This document shows positions 1 through 12,700 of a stretch of 64,000 bases of DNA, one piece after another. Every line of letters starts with the position of its first letter. Positions within the stretch are counted from its first letter, which is position 1. The position numbers and the translations under genes are program-made. The DNA is taken from contig JAAONU010000003.1 in the NCBI GenBank assembly GCA_012932295.1, positions 31,544,361 through 31,608,360 on the forward strand. The letters are read 5' to 3'. Origin of the DNA: Cyclina sinensis. Lineage: Eukaryota; Mollusca; Bivalvia; Venerida; Veneridae. The notes below the pieces were generated by a model. That model did not search any database. It was not told the origin of the DNA and worked only from the letters and a program-made list of their open reading frames with translations.

Positions 1-2195
1 TCTATTTTAACAACATATCTTTCTGAGTTTCAGCTTTAATTATTTTAATTATAGCTCTAATATGTCATAGATCGACAGTCATATTTTCACTGACACAGTT
101 AAAACTTACACCAAAAAATTCCCTTTATACGAAAAACATATTTGTGTAGACTTGACTGCTTTAAGCAAATCCAGATCACAATTTTCGAAAAATGTAGGCA
201 ATAATTAATGAATTTTCTAAGAAATCACTCTTACAAGATAAGATCATAGATCACTTGACCGAATTCAATCTGTAGCCTGTTAGTTTTTTGTCAGGCAAGA
301 TAGATATTAATTCAATTGGGAAAACGGTTGTCATTTTCTGGGTCTAAGAAAATATTAATATCGTCTATTTATCAAAACAAATCAAAACAATATTCGGATT
401 TTTTCGGGGGATTTGCTTTCAGAATTATTTGTAATGATCTTTAATAGCTCAAAAATAATAACTTTAAGGCCATTTTAGAAGATGTTCTCCTATTTATCAA
501 CATTAACCTCAGTTTAACCTCCAAGGCTTATATTTTGGGTATTGTGTTTTATACCTCGAAAAAATGATTTAAAATGTCATTGCTTCAAACTATCATCTAG
601 GTAGAAACATGTCAGATATTTGTTTTTCTTTTTTTTTTAAATTTGTATCACTGATTCATTTTTTTTTTCATTTTTATTCCAAATAATGTACGGAATATAA
701 ACCTAAACGAGTAAATGCATCAAAACTATCACATTATTGGTTTAGTTCAAGCATCCTTTAAAGATCTCTATCAAAATTAAAAAATAGCACTTTTCTGTAA
801 ACGATATACTGCATTATCGACAAGTATTACACAATATAAGACTATAATATAACGTGCATGGATATCTCGGTTAATAAACAGTGAATTTTTTAATCTCCTG
901 ATACATTCATATTCATTTATTTCCAAAACATGATGGAAAAAAATATATCAAGTATTATCTGAACTCTATGTTCTCCTAAAACTATTAACGCGATATATCC
1001 ACTGAGTCCAAATGCATACTTGATGGACAGATGAATAGTGCTTTAAACCGGGTGGCATGAATGTAATTCTTCACGAGACCTTGGTCTCTGCTGGATTGAA
1101 GTTTTGCAGTAACATAACGTACAAAAACACTATCTTATACCTTTACTGTTTTTTTGTCCTTTTTTATATTTTCTTTTTTTGATTGTTACGGGGACAGGGC
1201 TCTGCCTTTTTTTTCGTAGGGCATTTATTATATCAAAATTTTGAATGTAGTTTTATGATCCTGCTTTTCGATAGATCGGCTAACTAACCAGTCAAATCCT
1301 TATGATCATTTTTCATTTATTTTTCAAAAAAGAAAAGAAAAAACAAACAAACAAACAAAACAAAAACAAACAAAAACAACAGGACTTAAACTTCATTTTA
1401 GGTTTCCAAAATGAGCCACCTAAATTAATGGTATTTTAGTTAAACAGATTGCTTCATATTTCATAGAATATAGTTCTCTATAAATGCTAATGATTAGATT
1501 TCATCAGGCTAAATGATTATGGCATGTGAGGAGCACATGAAAAATCTAATTCGTCAGGGTAATTGCAGACAAATGTTTTTGTCTTATTCTGTATAAATCC
1601 AAAACCATCTACTCAAAAGTCGTATGACATTAGCACAAATCTGTCTGAGGAAATAACCTTGTTGTTTATATGCACAAATATTTCCTCTTTAGTTCCTTTC
1701 TCTTATATAATCTATAAACCGTAGTCGAAAAATATTAACGTCATAATAACTTTTATATTGACTCATTGTACTATTTTCCATTAATACAACTAATCCACAA
1801 CTAAGATTTTATTCATGTTTTGGTGATTAAATGTTTTATCGTCAAGGAAATACTAAAGCTTCAAAATCGGATACTGACGTTATTATTCTACATTAAATCT
1901 TACTGTAAGTTGTATGTGTATTTGTACTGGATGGTTTATAAACTTTATTTGCTTATTTGTCTGTTTGTTTTTATTTGTCTCTCTTTGATAGGTTTAGTTT
2001 AGCAGAATATTTTCCTTTCAAGGTAAAGATCAAGCTAAAAACGAACACCAAGTGTTAGTTTGAAACACCCAGAATAACGTTTTTGATGATTGAAGTTTTT
2101 ATCTCGACTTTTTCTGCACTTAATTATTGTTTAAGGCTTATAAGCTATATGTTAGTGGTACGCTTAGGTAAACCTATGCATAAGCACTCCAGATA
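1..2195. other. Unassigned AT-rich DNA
   Basis: I see no gene here. The only ORF over 60 codons (1820-2002, +) is low-complexity, has no splice or domain signal and looks like chance. A short A/C-rich run with AAAC units lies near 1340-1380. A 14-base palindrome (gagaccttggtctc) lies at about 1075. Confidence 0.6.
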
Positions 2196-2760
2196 TATAA
2201 ACATCCCTTAATTAAGGAAAGTAAGAGCAGAGCTATTTGTGACAAAGAAAGTAGCGAAATTAGAACTCTCAAACTGCAAAACATGCTATCTTGATGTACG
2301 GAAAACAAGAGGTCAAAACATCCCTTAATTAAGGGAAGAAAAGGAAGAGCTATTGATGACAAAGAAAGTAGCGAAATTAGAACTCTCAAACTACAAAACA
2401 TGCTATCTTGATGTACGGAAAACAATAGGTCAAAACATCCCTTAATTATGGGAAGAAAAGGAAGAGCTATTGATGACAAAGAAAGTAGCGAAATTAGAAC
2501 TCTCAAACTGCAAAACATGCTATCTTGATGTACGGAAGACAAGAGGTCAAAACATCCCTTAATTAAGGGAAGAAAAGGAAGAGCTATTGATGACAAAGAA
2601 AGTAGCGAAATTAGAACTCTCAAACTAAACTACAAAACATGCTATCTTGATGTACGGAAAACAATAGGTCAAAACATCCCTTAATTAAGGGAAGAAAGGG
2701 AAGAGCTATTTGTGACAAAGAAAGCAGTCAAAACTCCAAAAGTTCAAATCATTCCTCAAA
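2196..2760. repeat. 117-bp tandem satellite, about five copies
   Basis: The motif acatcccttaattaaggg recurs with its tccctt at about 2204, 2321, 2438, 2555 and 2677, giving a period of 117 bp; the last step is 122 bp because of a small insertion. Each unit contains the palindrome CCCTTAATTAAGGG, slightly mutated in the first and third copies. Because 117 is a multiple of 3, one minus frame stays open for 149 codons (2174-2623). That ORF repeats a 39-residue unit and is a by-product of the period, not a gene. Confidence 0.9.
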
Positions 2761-2949
2761 GAAAAATAGGAAAAATCAAAAAATTATGTCGTACACAAAA
2801 GCAGAGATTTGAACAACCATAATATATTTGTCAGGAGCAGTGTATAGCAATTTTTGAAAGAAGAAAAAATATCAACGTTGTTTCAGTCAAGTCCATGAAT
2901 GTACATTCGGTATAAACTATGGTTGTCAAGACCCAATAAAAATCAACAT

Positions 2950-3905
2950 AACTAAACATTTTAGAAAGAAGAAACACAGCAATGAGGAGGAAGTGAAAGA
3001 TGTCCTCAAAGCAACTGAAAAAATGGGCCAAATGGCAAGGACTGTGTCGACGTGCTAAGAAACCGAGGGGAACATGACAATTACCTGAATGTTCTGATAA
3101 AGAGAAAGGGTGAGATAGTTGTTGCTCGAAACCAGCTAGATATAGCAGAATATGGTACATGCCCATATTGCTTAATTTGGCTGAACATAAATGACAACTC
3201 TATGGTCAAGCACCAAGAGACTTATCCTGCTTCAATTCTAGGAAGTGCTGAGAAAAGAGACAAAAAAGAACTTCGTATTATATCGTTAGAAGTTTCAGGA
3301 ATATTTTCACAATGACTAGCCAAAGTCTCCGAGAGGAAGTATAAACCATTAAAAAGATAAAAAGTCTCTAGAATTGCCAAGAATGACCCAACGATTGTAA
3401 GTCTAGGTAACCTCTGGCTGCTTAAGAACATAGGATATAGGTTGAAAAAGAAATACTACACCTCCTCTCATATGAGAGGGGCTGCACGGCTTCTAATAAA
3501 CTTGCAGCACATTACCGGACTGAAGCGCGGGTTTGACGATTTTTCTAAGAACGAAGCATTTTGAGGCAATTATTCAAGATACCTTTGTTACTTCATCTGT
3601 AGAGTTTGATGATGAAGAGGATTTAAAAGCTCCCTCAACAGCTATAAAGCTAGGCAGCTACTTGAAATGTCTATAGGGGGAAAGCGGGGATTGGCTTTAC
3701 TAAAAGGAGATACGAGTCAAGGGAAGAATGCCAAGGATTGTAAAAACTTGTTCAGTTTGAATGGGCCATAAGAATCGCAAAAATAGCAACAACAACGTTC
3801 CAAGTGCGACGCTTCAACAAAGAGCGATCACTTCCAGAACCAGAGGATCTATTCATACTGCAAAGCCATGTGAAAAAAGAGATCCAAAACTTTGAATTGA
3901 AGAAT
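2950..3905 (+). pseudogene. Broken gene of an uncharacterised zinc-finger-like family
   Basis: Three reading frames in series give one protein-like text. The first part (3052-3315) has a CPYC pair about 40 residues in, followed by VKHQETYP where a finger would normally end H-x3-C. The next part reads on past a stop at 3313-3315. A third part near 3630-3900 contains STAIKLG and then an EW-type segment before a proline-rich end. From memory this order (CxxC...H, then a KLG...LK motif, then an EW...V segment) resembles a family expanded in cnidarians, fish and molluscs whose function is unknown to me and whose spread looks mobile-element-like. Several stops and frameshifts make it non-functional. 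The family assignment is weak; the protein-like character across frames is the firmer observation. Confidence 0.35.
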
Positions 3906-3929
3906 TGACAGGAGAGCAGAGGTACGAAC

Positions 3930-4665
3930 ACAGACAAGACTTTTAATCTATAAGAAGCAAATTCGTTGAATTGATATAGTTTTTGAGTTATGTTCCAAAT
4001 TAAATGTGTGATGGTCGGACAGACAGACAAACAAACAGCTGACGGGCATTCCCAAATCTATATCTCTCTTCTCCTCAATGACATCTATGCACCTATGAAG
4101 ATTCATGTTGATACCTATACTTCTTGAGTTATGTTGCGAACAAAATTATGTAATAAAAATGACAAAGGGCGATAACTCAAAAGTTATCAAGTGAAAATTA
4201 ACAGGTCATACGCACTGCATGCCTTCTTAATTACATCTATGCACCTTTAAAGTTTAATTCTGATACCTCAAATACATTTAGAGTTATGGTCCAAACAAAA
4301 ATTAAATAGGAAAAATAGCAAAAAGGAATAACTTTAAAAATATGAAGTGAAGAGTTATAGTTTCAATGCATTGCATTTCTACTCAGTGAGATGCAACCAC
4401 ATATGAAGTTTTAGGTTTATATCTTAAAACAGGAAAAATAGCAAAGGGGAATAACTTAAAAATAATGAAGTGAAGAGTTTCAGTTCCTATGCATTGCAAT
4501 TCTACTCAATAAGATTTAATCACTTATGCAGTTTTCGATTTATACTTGAAATAGATTTAGAGTTATGTTCTATCATAGTGTGACGGACAGACGGACGGAC
4601 GGACTGACAGAAAGACGAACAGACAGACGGAAGGCAAACATCGGTAACGGAATAAAAACTAATTT
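3930..4665. repeat. Dispersed clam-type tandem element with GGAC-rich end
   Basis: Degenerate units contain a phrase like gagttatgttccaaa, a phrase like ctatgcacctttaaagttt and a phrase like aggaaaaatagcaaa, repeating roughly every 150-180 bp. The stretch ends in a cggacagacggacggacg-type run at about 4580-4630, a hallmark of a repeat class common in bivalve genomes. No coding potential is seen. Confidence 0.6.
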
Positions 4666-4684
4666 ACATTTTCTGTACTTTTAA

Positions 4685-4770
4685 TGTTGTACTGCTATTC
4701 TGTCATTCTGATACTATGCTGGAGTTGTTCTCCTTTTCTGTTATTTTGCTGGAATTGTTTTGCTATTCTG
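4685..4770 (+). repeat. Left minisatellite array (gctattctg / ggagttgtt units)
   Basis: Variants of the 20-22 bp phrases actgctattctg and gctggagttgttct are repeated about three to four times. The same phrases in the same orientation recur at 20500-20656, on the far side of the RecQ-like gene. The array ends at tgctattctg (4761-4770), directly before the DNA leading to the first gene. Confidence 0.75.
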
Positions 4771-4792
4771 CCACTCTCTTTCACGTCGGTTA

Positions 4793-4820
4793 CACTACAT
4801 TCACCTCTGTCATTGGCTCA
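4793..4820 (+). repeat. Left copy of inverted end motif
   Basis: CACTACATT followed by CACCTCTG, two variable bases, then ATTGGCTCA. The reverse complement of 20443-20467 reads the same with a 3-base gap and about three mismatches. It lies 66 bp before the start codon of the DUF6589-type gene, so it could be a subterminal inverted repeat or a shared promoter element; ATTGG is an inverted CCAAT box. Confidence 0.6.
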
Positions 4821-5387
4821 GAAAGTAGTCCCAAATCCGTTGATTTTTTCTAATCATGTGACCTATCACGTGTTAGTATTCCAAAATGGCGGGAGGAACA
4901 CCGGATAAAGCTAAAAATGTTGATTGTTTTGTTTGTTTCGTGGATACTCCCAGAACAATTAATATACATGGAAGAAAATCAAAGAACGAAAGCTTCTCTG
5001 ATAAATTAAATGTAATTTTAAACAACAACAGTGTATGTTTATGTCTTTTAGACAGAGACTCAACTGCCGTCTGTAGAAACTGTTACAGAAAAATTGAGCA
5101 AACAGTAGAATTTATTAATCAAGTTGGAAGTTCGGCTAGTAAATATGTATCTGGCGGTAGTGTTAAAGTCAAGAAGTGTTTAAATTCACCAGTTACTCCA
5201 ACACCAGTACAGCCAGAAGCTGCAGAACAAGCCACATTTCCAGTAAAGAGTTTTTCCAGGAAACAGTTGAGGCTACTGCCACCGGTAAAGTCTCCTTCAT
5301 TTGTAAAAACAGAGTTGCCAACCCCACCAGCCAGCTTTATAATTCCTGAAGACCATGGTTATAGTAAACCAATTGATTCAAAAAACT

Positions 5388-5436
5388 GTATGTGACCAAA
5401 GGCCCTCTTTTTGTACTTTAAATGATCTGTTTTAAG
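5388..5436 (+). other. Very short candidate intron 1 of the DUF6589-type gene
   Basis: The exon 1 frame runs into TGA at 5393, but a good donor (GTATGT) lies at 5388 and TTTTAAG ends at 5436. Removing 49 bp joins phase 1 to a frame that stays open to the next donor at 5624 (AAAAAG/GTAAAT). The alternative is a frameshift lesion. The length is small for a mollusc intron, so either reading is possible. Confidence 0.45.
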
Positions 5437-5806
5437 ACAGCTTATCTCTTGTGGATGATACTTCGGTAGACCTTAAGCTACAAGAACTACGAGTTCAGTC
5501 ATCAAGTCTTACATCAAGAACTGCTTGCTTCAGTTCAGTGCTGTATCGATACAGGGACATTACACGACTGGAGGAGAATGCCGATAAATTTCTAGATGAG
5601 ATTATTAAAGAAATGTTAAAAAGGTAAATTTTTCCATGCTAGTTGGACAATTACCATGTTAATACTAAGCCAGCTACATGTAGTCCTTTTGTAATGTTAT
5701 GGAAAACATTCTTTTAAAGTTGCCAGCAAATACCCTTCTTGATGAAAATATTTTTTAAGCTTCTTCTAGAAAAGATTCTTATGTAACAGTCTTAAGGAAA
5801 AAATAC

Positions 5807-6006
5807 GCAGCCTCAACTGGGACTCGAACCTCGGAGCTTCGGCTTACCGTGCTGTAGTCTCAATAACTCGCCTTCAAAAGCAGACCCATTTATTGATCTG
5901 ATATTGGATATTGACCTAACATAAAATAGCACAATATACACCTATTTGAGTACATTTATTTAGACTGACCGTGTCGATGCTCTATCAAATGAGCTATTGA
6001 GGCTGC
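5807..6006 (-). repeat. tRNA-derived SINE head split by a 122-bp insertion
   Basis: On the minus strand, GCAGCCTCAA (6006-5997) can pair with TTGAGGCTGC (5816-5807) as a ten-base acceptor-like stem. An A box (TAGCTCATTTGATAGAGC) follows the first arm and a B box (GGTTCGAGTC, 5830-5821) precedes the second. The + strand hexamer ACCGTG occurs at 5846-5851 and again at 5968-5973; removing one copy plus the DNA between restores normal A-to-B spacing. The inserted 116 bp plus one hexamer copy therefore behaves as an insertion with a 6-bp duplication into a tRNA-like unit. It lies in intron 2 of the DUF6589-type pseudogene. Confidence 0.65.
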
Positions 6007-6418
6007 CCGGTCTGAGAACTGCCACTTTTGAAAAAGCAGTTATTTAGTTTTATAAACATAAAGAATTTTGACCTAACTGATATTCTTGTATTGTCATTAA
6101 ATAAATATTTTTGTTTTGGAATAAGTAATGTCTATTTTTAGTTTGTAGGTGAGATGCAGATGATTTTGATAAAATGTTCTGGTAGTGTTAGTGTGTAAAA
6201 TAAAATAGCAAAAAATCTCACAATTTGTTACAGGGTTTCTTTTCTACTGAAAGTTATGCTGTGTGTAGCAACCCCTGCAAATGAGAACTTAAAACCATCT
6301 ATTATACCTGCTGTAGTCTCAGCATACAGCATATTAATGAAGCACAAATTTGACAACCTCTCAGCATATCAAAGATTGACAACCATCATATCCATAAGGG
6401 GTGGCCTTGATGAGAGAG

Positions 6419-8743
6419 CTTAGGTACATTAGACCATAATTTAGTCTTCCATGAACTTAAGGCCAAAAGAGGGCGAATCACGCAAACCCCTCGACTGGTC
6501 AAATCATACAAGAAAGCAAACTGGTCTGACTTCAAAAATGACTTGGTCACTTTCAGAAGTACGCTCAACCAAAATCAAAATGAAGACCCAAACCAATTAT
6601 GGTACACGTTCAAAGCTGAGATCAAAAGGTTATCAACCAAACACATACCGTCAAGACAATGCAAAAATAAAGCTGAATTACCATGGGTTACTCACGATAT
6701 TGTTAAACAGATTAGGAAAAGGAACAAGCTCTTCACAAAAATAAAAAGGTCTCGGTCACAGAATTGTCAGAACATAAAGAAATTCAAACATCTTAAGGCA
6801 TCAGTGCGAAAACAAATAAGAAATGCTTATTGGTCATATCTAGAGTCAATAATCTTCTCAGATAATACAGATCCAGGTCATAAGAAAAAGTTCTACAACT
6901 TTATTAAACACAAAAAAAAACTGAAAACACAGGAATTGCACCACTCAGCACTGATGGGCATACTTACAGTGACCCAGTGTCAAAGGTAAACATACTAAAC
7001 AAACAGTTTGAATCAGTTTTCTAAAAGCCTTCACCACTCAGTCTCAAACAAATAGCTAAAAGCTCAATGTCATCACTTGGTCACCCGCCCATGGGTCCCA
7101 TATCTATCTCAGTTCAAGGAGTTGATAAGTTATTGACAGGACTAAACCCCCACAAAGTCCAAGGTCCAGATGAGATTTCACCTAGGTTAGTCAAAGAGCT
7201 ACACACAGAGATATCACCAATCCTTAAAATCATATTCCAAAAATCACTAGACACAGGTATTGTTCCTAAGGATTGGAAACATGCCATCATCACACCAGGA
7301 TACAAAAAAGGGTCAAAATCAAAACCTAGCAATTACAGACCAATATCACTCACATGTATAGCATCAAAACTAATGTAACACATATTGTTTCAAACATGAT
7401 GGATTACTTTGACAAACACAACATACTTTGCCCCCAGCAACATGGATTCAGGTCAAAACATAGCTGTGAGACACAGCTCATTGGCTTCACACAAGAAATA
7501 GCTGACAACCTTGATCAAGGTCAACAAACTGATGTCATAGTCATGGACTTCAGTAACGCTTTTACAAAGTAGACCACCACAAACTCATACCCAAGCTGAA
7601 ACACATGGGAGTTCATCCACACATCAGTTCATGGATACAAAACTTTCTCAAAAACAGATCGCCACAAGTATTAGTGGAAAACAAGGTCTCTGACAGGCTC
7701 CCTGTGCTTTCTGGTGTCCCGCAGGGATCGGTCTTAGGTCCGTGTCTCTTTCTCGCATACATCAATGACCTACCAGGAAGTGTCAGGAGCCGGGTGCGTC
7801 TATTTGCCGACGACACCATAGTTTATTTAACAATTAAATCACAAGCATCGGCACAAACCTTACAAAATGATTTGCACAACCTTGAAATATGGGAAAAAGA
7901 ATAGAATGGTCAATGGAATTCAACCCTGACAAGTGTGAAGTACTCAGGATACACAGGGAAAAGAAACCGGTCATCTTTTCCAACACTCTACATAACACTA
8001 AACTGAAAACCACAGAAAAAGTAAAATATTTAGGAGTTACAATAAGTAGCAACCTAAACTGGTCATCCCACATAAACAGTATCACAAACAAAGCAAAAAA
8101 CAGCTTAAGGTTCATCAGACGAAACGTCAAAACACAAAACAAACAACTCAAAGAAGCAGCATACAAAACATATGTAAGACCACAGGTTGAATACTGCTCA
8201 ACCATACTGGCATCCATGGCAAAAATATCTCACACACAGAATAGAAATGAGGTCAGCTGCAAGGTACGTTCATAATGATTACCACTATACAGGCACTATA
8301 CAAGCAGTGTAACAAACATGATCAAAGAACTAAAATAGTCAACTTTAGAACAAAGGCGAAACTATGCCAGCCTGGTCATGCTACATAAAATAAAAAACAA
8401 TCAGGTCAATGTTGATCACAATCACCTTACAAACACAAGAAACAGCAAATTCCTCATCCCACAATCAAAAACACAACATCACATTAACTCATTCTTCCCA
8501 AGGACTATACGACTCTGGAACGAATTACCGACCGAGATTAAGGCTACCCCAACTGTGCCAGCCTTTATCAGTGGACTAAACAAGTTTTATAGATTTTAAG
8601 TACTTGAAATAAATGTTTAAGTGAATCTTCAATTAAATCTTGTTTTCTTTGTTATTATCTTTTATAATTTTAATGTTCCTGTCACGCGCCTGCCTAGTAT
8701 AGTCAGTATTGACTTTTGGCAGTAATAAGTTGAAGTTGAAGTT
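6419..8743 (+). mobile_element. 5'-truncated Jockey-like LINE, decayed
   Basis: The protein text begins at the end of an endonuclease domain (LDHNLVFHELK) and runs through a reverse transcriptase in six frames: 6543-6989, 7067-7378, 7354-7572, 7605-7904, 7889-8275 and 8378-8599. Motifs include NYRPISLT, QHGFRSKHSCETQL, a polymerase aspartate in VIVMDFSNAF, SGVPQGSVLGP and FADDTIVYL. The C-terminal end reads RTIRLWNELPTEIKA. The 3' end is a short TTGAAG tandem tail at 8729-8743. GAGAG at 6414-6418 and 8744-8748 is a likely 5-bp target-site duplication. Truncation plus several frameshifts mean it cannot move itself. The clade is judged only from motif style. Confidence 0.85.
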
Positions 8744-8748
8744 GAGAG

Positions 8749-9704
8749 TAATTAAACAATTCATGTTTAGTTCATGTGTGACTGTTGATGGTTACAACTA
8801 TTATGACAATAACTGTTACTTAAGGTTTATTTGAAAGAAGATGCATATCCATGATTGAACAACTGCTTATGAATGCTACTTGAAAGAATAATTGGTTGAA
8901 ATTCAAATTATATACCCCATTCTTGTCATAAATTAAAAATGATTATTTCAATACAAGCAGTTTCTGGTAAGAACATTTACAATTTATAAGAAGTAAGGTT
9001 TTAATCACTTTTGTACATGCAGTTATTGTCATAAAATGCATACATGTACCAGGTTGTAATTTCATATTGTAAGTGGAATAGGCACATCAAAACCCAAAAT
9101 ATAAATGCACTTCAGCTTCTTATAATTCAAATGATTTTAATTTGAAATGTGTTTCCAAAAAGATCAATGTGCATTAAGAATTGTAGATCAAATTATTAAG
9201 TAAGCTCAAACTTAGCTAGTATCAAAAGAACCTGGGATGTATGCTCTTATTCTGTTTAATGTTTGTTTTTTATTCAAAGATTGCTTGTTACACAGTTACA
9301 TACCCTGTTGAATTTCAGTTCTGTTGGTGTTCTCCCCAACTTTTTACTTTCTCTGTTCTGGGAAATCAAGACTTATATAAGGTAAGGAAGAAATGAAAGT
9401 TCAATTTCTGACATGGAAGCATAATCTTTAAGAAAATGTCTTATTCACATTACTTTTGTTGAATAAAATCAAGTCTTTAACTTTTCTGGTAAATGCTATA
9501 TATCAGTAATGACTATTGTAATAAATTAAAATGATAAAAAGAAATATGGTTTCCATTTTTTTTAAATAGATATATTTATATATCAGAATTATTTATGTCA
9601 AATGAAGCTGTATGGAATACATAACTGTGAAGTTTATAAGGAGTGGGAATTCTTTTATTCAATATCAAATAATAATGTATTTAAAATGATTATTTTTGGC
9701 ACAG
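8749..9704. other. Remainder of intron 3 of the DUF6589-type pseudogene
   Basis: AT-rich with no ORF or repeat that I recognise. It begins GTAATTAAAC, which fits a splice donor tail once the LINE is removed, and ends with TTTTTGGCACAG, a good acceptor for exon 4. Confidence 0.55.
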
Positions 9705-12700
9705 ACGAGGTTAAACAAACTTGGCCTGGTTTTGTCATGGTCGACCAGAGTGGCCCTTCAGGAGAGCATGCAGACAATGTCCGAAAAACTCATAACTGAC
9801 AACTTGAAACGGAATCCATTGATAAAAATTACTGGTAAAATGCCCATAATTGATTATATATATATGCATTACAATCAATTGAAAGTATACTGCCAAAAAA
9901 TTATTTCATGACAACAAATATGAAAACTCTCTTTCATAGTATAGTTGTATATTAAATGCTGAAGGTGCAGCTTTCTGTGAGTGAGTGACAGGGATGTTTA
10001 AAATTACCTTGATTCAAAGTTACAATGTGGTCTGTAGAAACTAAGTGCAAGTATTATAAATTAGATTTTCACAACAGTACTGACAAATCTAAATATAAAT
10101 GGAGTCAGATGTATTAACCCCTTTAAGGAGGGGGACATTTAAACATAGACTGGTGTGAAATATGTTTATGGCTTACTGAAAAGAGAGCAACCATTGATAA
10201 CTGTTTCATTTTGGATAAGTTTTTGTTTCTAATTTGATAAGTAGAATGCTGTATTCTTTTTCTCTTTTAAATTACATCTGTTGATTTTAAATTCTCTAGT
10301 AAATATTAAGTCTGCTATTTTTCTCCTTATATATAATGTCTTTTTGTTTAACACTTTTTACAGGAGATAACCTTGATATCTATGTAAAGACATCACACCT
10401 GAGAAAGAACAGAAGACACAAGGACCTGCACATGTTTACTAGTAATGTGATATATAGCAGGGTGGCCACAGTTGATATGAGCAATGTTGCACCAAATGTT
10501 GACATAGCAGAATTGAATAGTGACATAGTTTTGATGGCAGAAGGGTCACAAGAAAAAGCAAAGTTTATGCATGCCTGCAATGTACTACTTAAAAGAATCC
10601 TCTGCAGACTGCCAGCTTTTAAAGAGTATAGTACACTTATTCAAAGTCATTTGCCACATGAATACAGTGAGAAGATGTCAAGAAAGTCATTAGTTTTTCC
10701 ACTTCCTATCATGCTCAAGAATGAATCAAAACATGAAGATTGTATGGCGATTATGGATAGCTATGAGGAGCAGTTAATCAGTCTTTATGGAAAAGCATTT
10801 TGTATGTTCTCCTTAATACAATATGTTGGCAATTACTTTAAAATTAATCAGATGTTATTCTTAAAGTTAACATGCTTTTTCAACCACCTTCTTTCAGTAT
10901 CCAACTGTATTGAAGAATCAGTTTAATTATATACCAATTTGATATAATTTTGTTCTATGTCTGGCTGTGTAAATAAGCCATTTTTGACACATCATTGGGT
11001 GTACAGTCAATTCTGTGCTTAAGACTTTGAATAAAGACCACGTGTGAATAAAAACAAGGTAAAGAAGGTACATGAGGATAAAATTAATTATAGTTTTTAA
11101 TTATAGTCCAAGATCAGGAATTTTTTTCTTCTACTTTGGGAAGAGGCCCTAGCCTTTTACTTTTTGGAAAAATTGTCGCAAAACAGCTCTTTCTGGGAAG
11201 TTATTTTTTGAAAACCTTTCAAATGGAAAAGGAAAAACCTTATATAAATTTTGATATTGTGGAAAACTGTATGGCTTTAAAGGAATTTTGAATTGTGAAA
11301 GTACCCTTTACAGGCCTCTGTTATATAAGGTTAAAAACCCCTGAAGATGGACAATAAATGCAACATATTTGAATAATTTTGATTTGTCTGTTTTGTCTGT
11401 CTGTACCTTTGTTCACAGTTGTATTTTACAATTTTATCTTCAACTGAAACTCAACCTTATTATCTGTCAGGGAATACTGATCTTCTTCGAAAATTTGGTG
11501 TACCTGTTGGTGGAGATTAGCTCACAAGAGTTAGATTAAATGAGGCAAAAAGTTTGCGAACATTGTCCATTTCACCAGAGAAGAGATATGATGACCTACA
11601 CCCTATTGTGTGTGAGATGTGGCATACAAAACAAGACCTACTTGAGGTAAGCATAAAATTTGTTCATCAGCTAGCAATTTGTATTTAGGTTAACTCAGTT
11701 TGAGAACTGTTTGGGATAGTTTTTCTTAGGTCATTATAGGGAGGATCACCAACCAAATACTGATAAATGGAATACATATTCTTGTTACAGTGGATCAACA
11801 GTTTTAATTTTGCAGTCTAAAGATGAGTTTGTTATGTCAAATCTGTAGCAAAAAGGTATCAGTTAATATTATTCCATCAATCATACATTCATTCATGCTA
11901 AAAAATAAAACCTCAGGATACCACAAATGAATTCTTGTTTCCTTTCAGAAATGTTACAAGAAACTTTTCAGAGCAAATTTCACACCAGGCACTCTAAATT
12001 ACTTCAAGACCATCCTTCATCGGACAGATGTTAACGGGAAAGTGAAGGGACGGTTTCAGCCACATTTTGAGTTGCTCATGTTAGTTGGGAAAGGAAATGG
12101 TTAATGAACAGCTTCTTGAATTTCTGAATGGAGTCAAAAGAAAGTTTGCCACAACACAAACTAATTGTAGGTCTAGCTGACAAATCAGCAGATGAGCAAG
12201 TTGAGGTGTTAGGGAAACTAACTCAGGAATTTATGAACCATTATGGATATGGTACAGTGGATGTGCAAAAAATGATGACAAATTAAAAGTATTGAGTATT
12301 TCAAAGTCCAGTGATCACAAAGTAATTATCAGGTATGCATCATTAATGCATGAACCTGATGAGCTGTATAACTATTCAATGCTGTTATGCCACTGGTATT
12401 TACACTTGAGGGAATTACACGACACAGCCAAAGAAGGTGACCTAAACAGGACAATTTTCAATTGCCAGTACTCTCTGCCCATTTTCTACTCTCACTCAAA
12501 GCTAAGTAAATACCTAGTTGAAAATGTAGATTATGTCTTAAATGTAAGTATCTACTTAGTCCTTTGCAGAGGATACGAGTCCTTGAAGGTTCATATGTGA
12601 ATACTAAAGGTGGAAAAGGACAGAATGTGGAGAGTGATTTAACGCAAGAACACTCCGTCTGCAACCAGAAAGCCCTAATTAAGTCTCTTGTAGCTAACAA

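Noticed and set aside
2174..2623. 149-residue minus-strand ORF with repeated LLSLSSIALPFLP units
   Set aside because: It is a translation of the 117-bp satellite, whose period is a multiple of 3; no independent coding evidence.
12544..12569. A 26-nt segment with GTAAGT start and TTTGCAG end, looking like an intron
   Set aside because: Too short to splice. Reading through with one missing base gives the expected LSPLQRIRVLEG text, so a frameshift explains it better.
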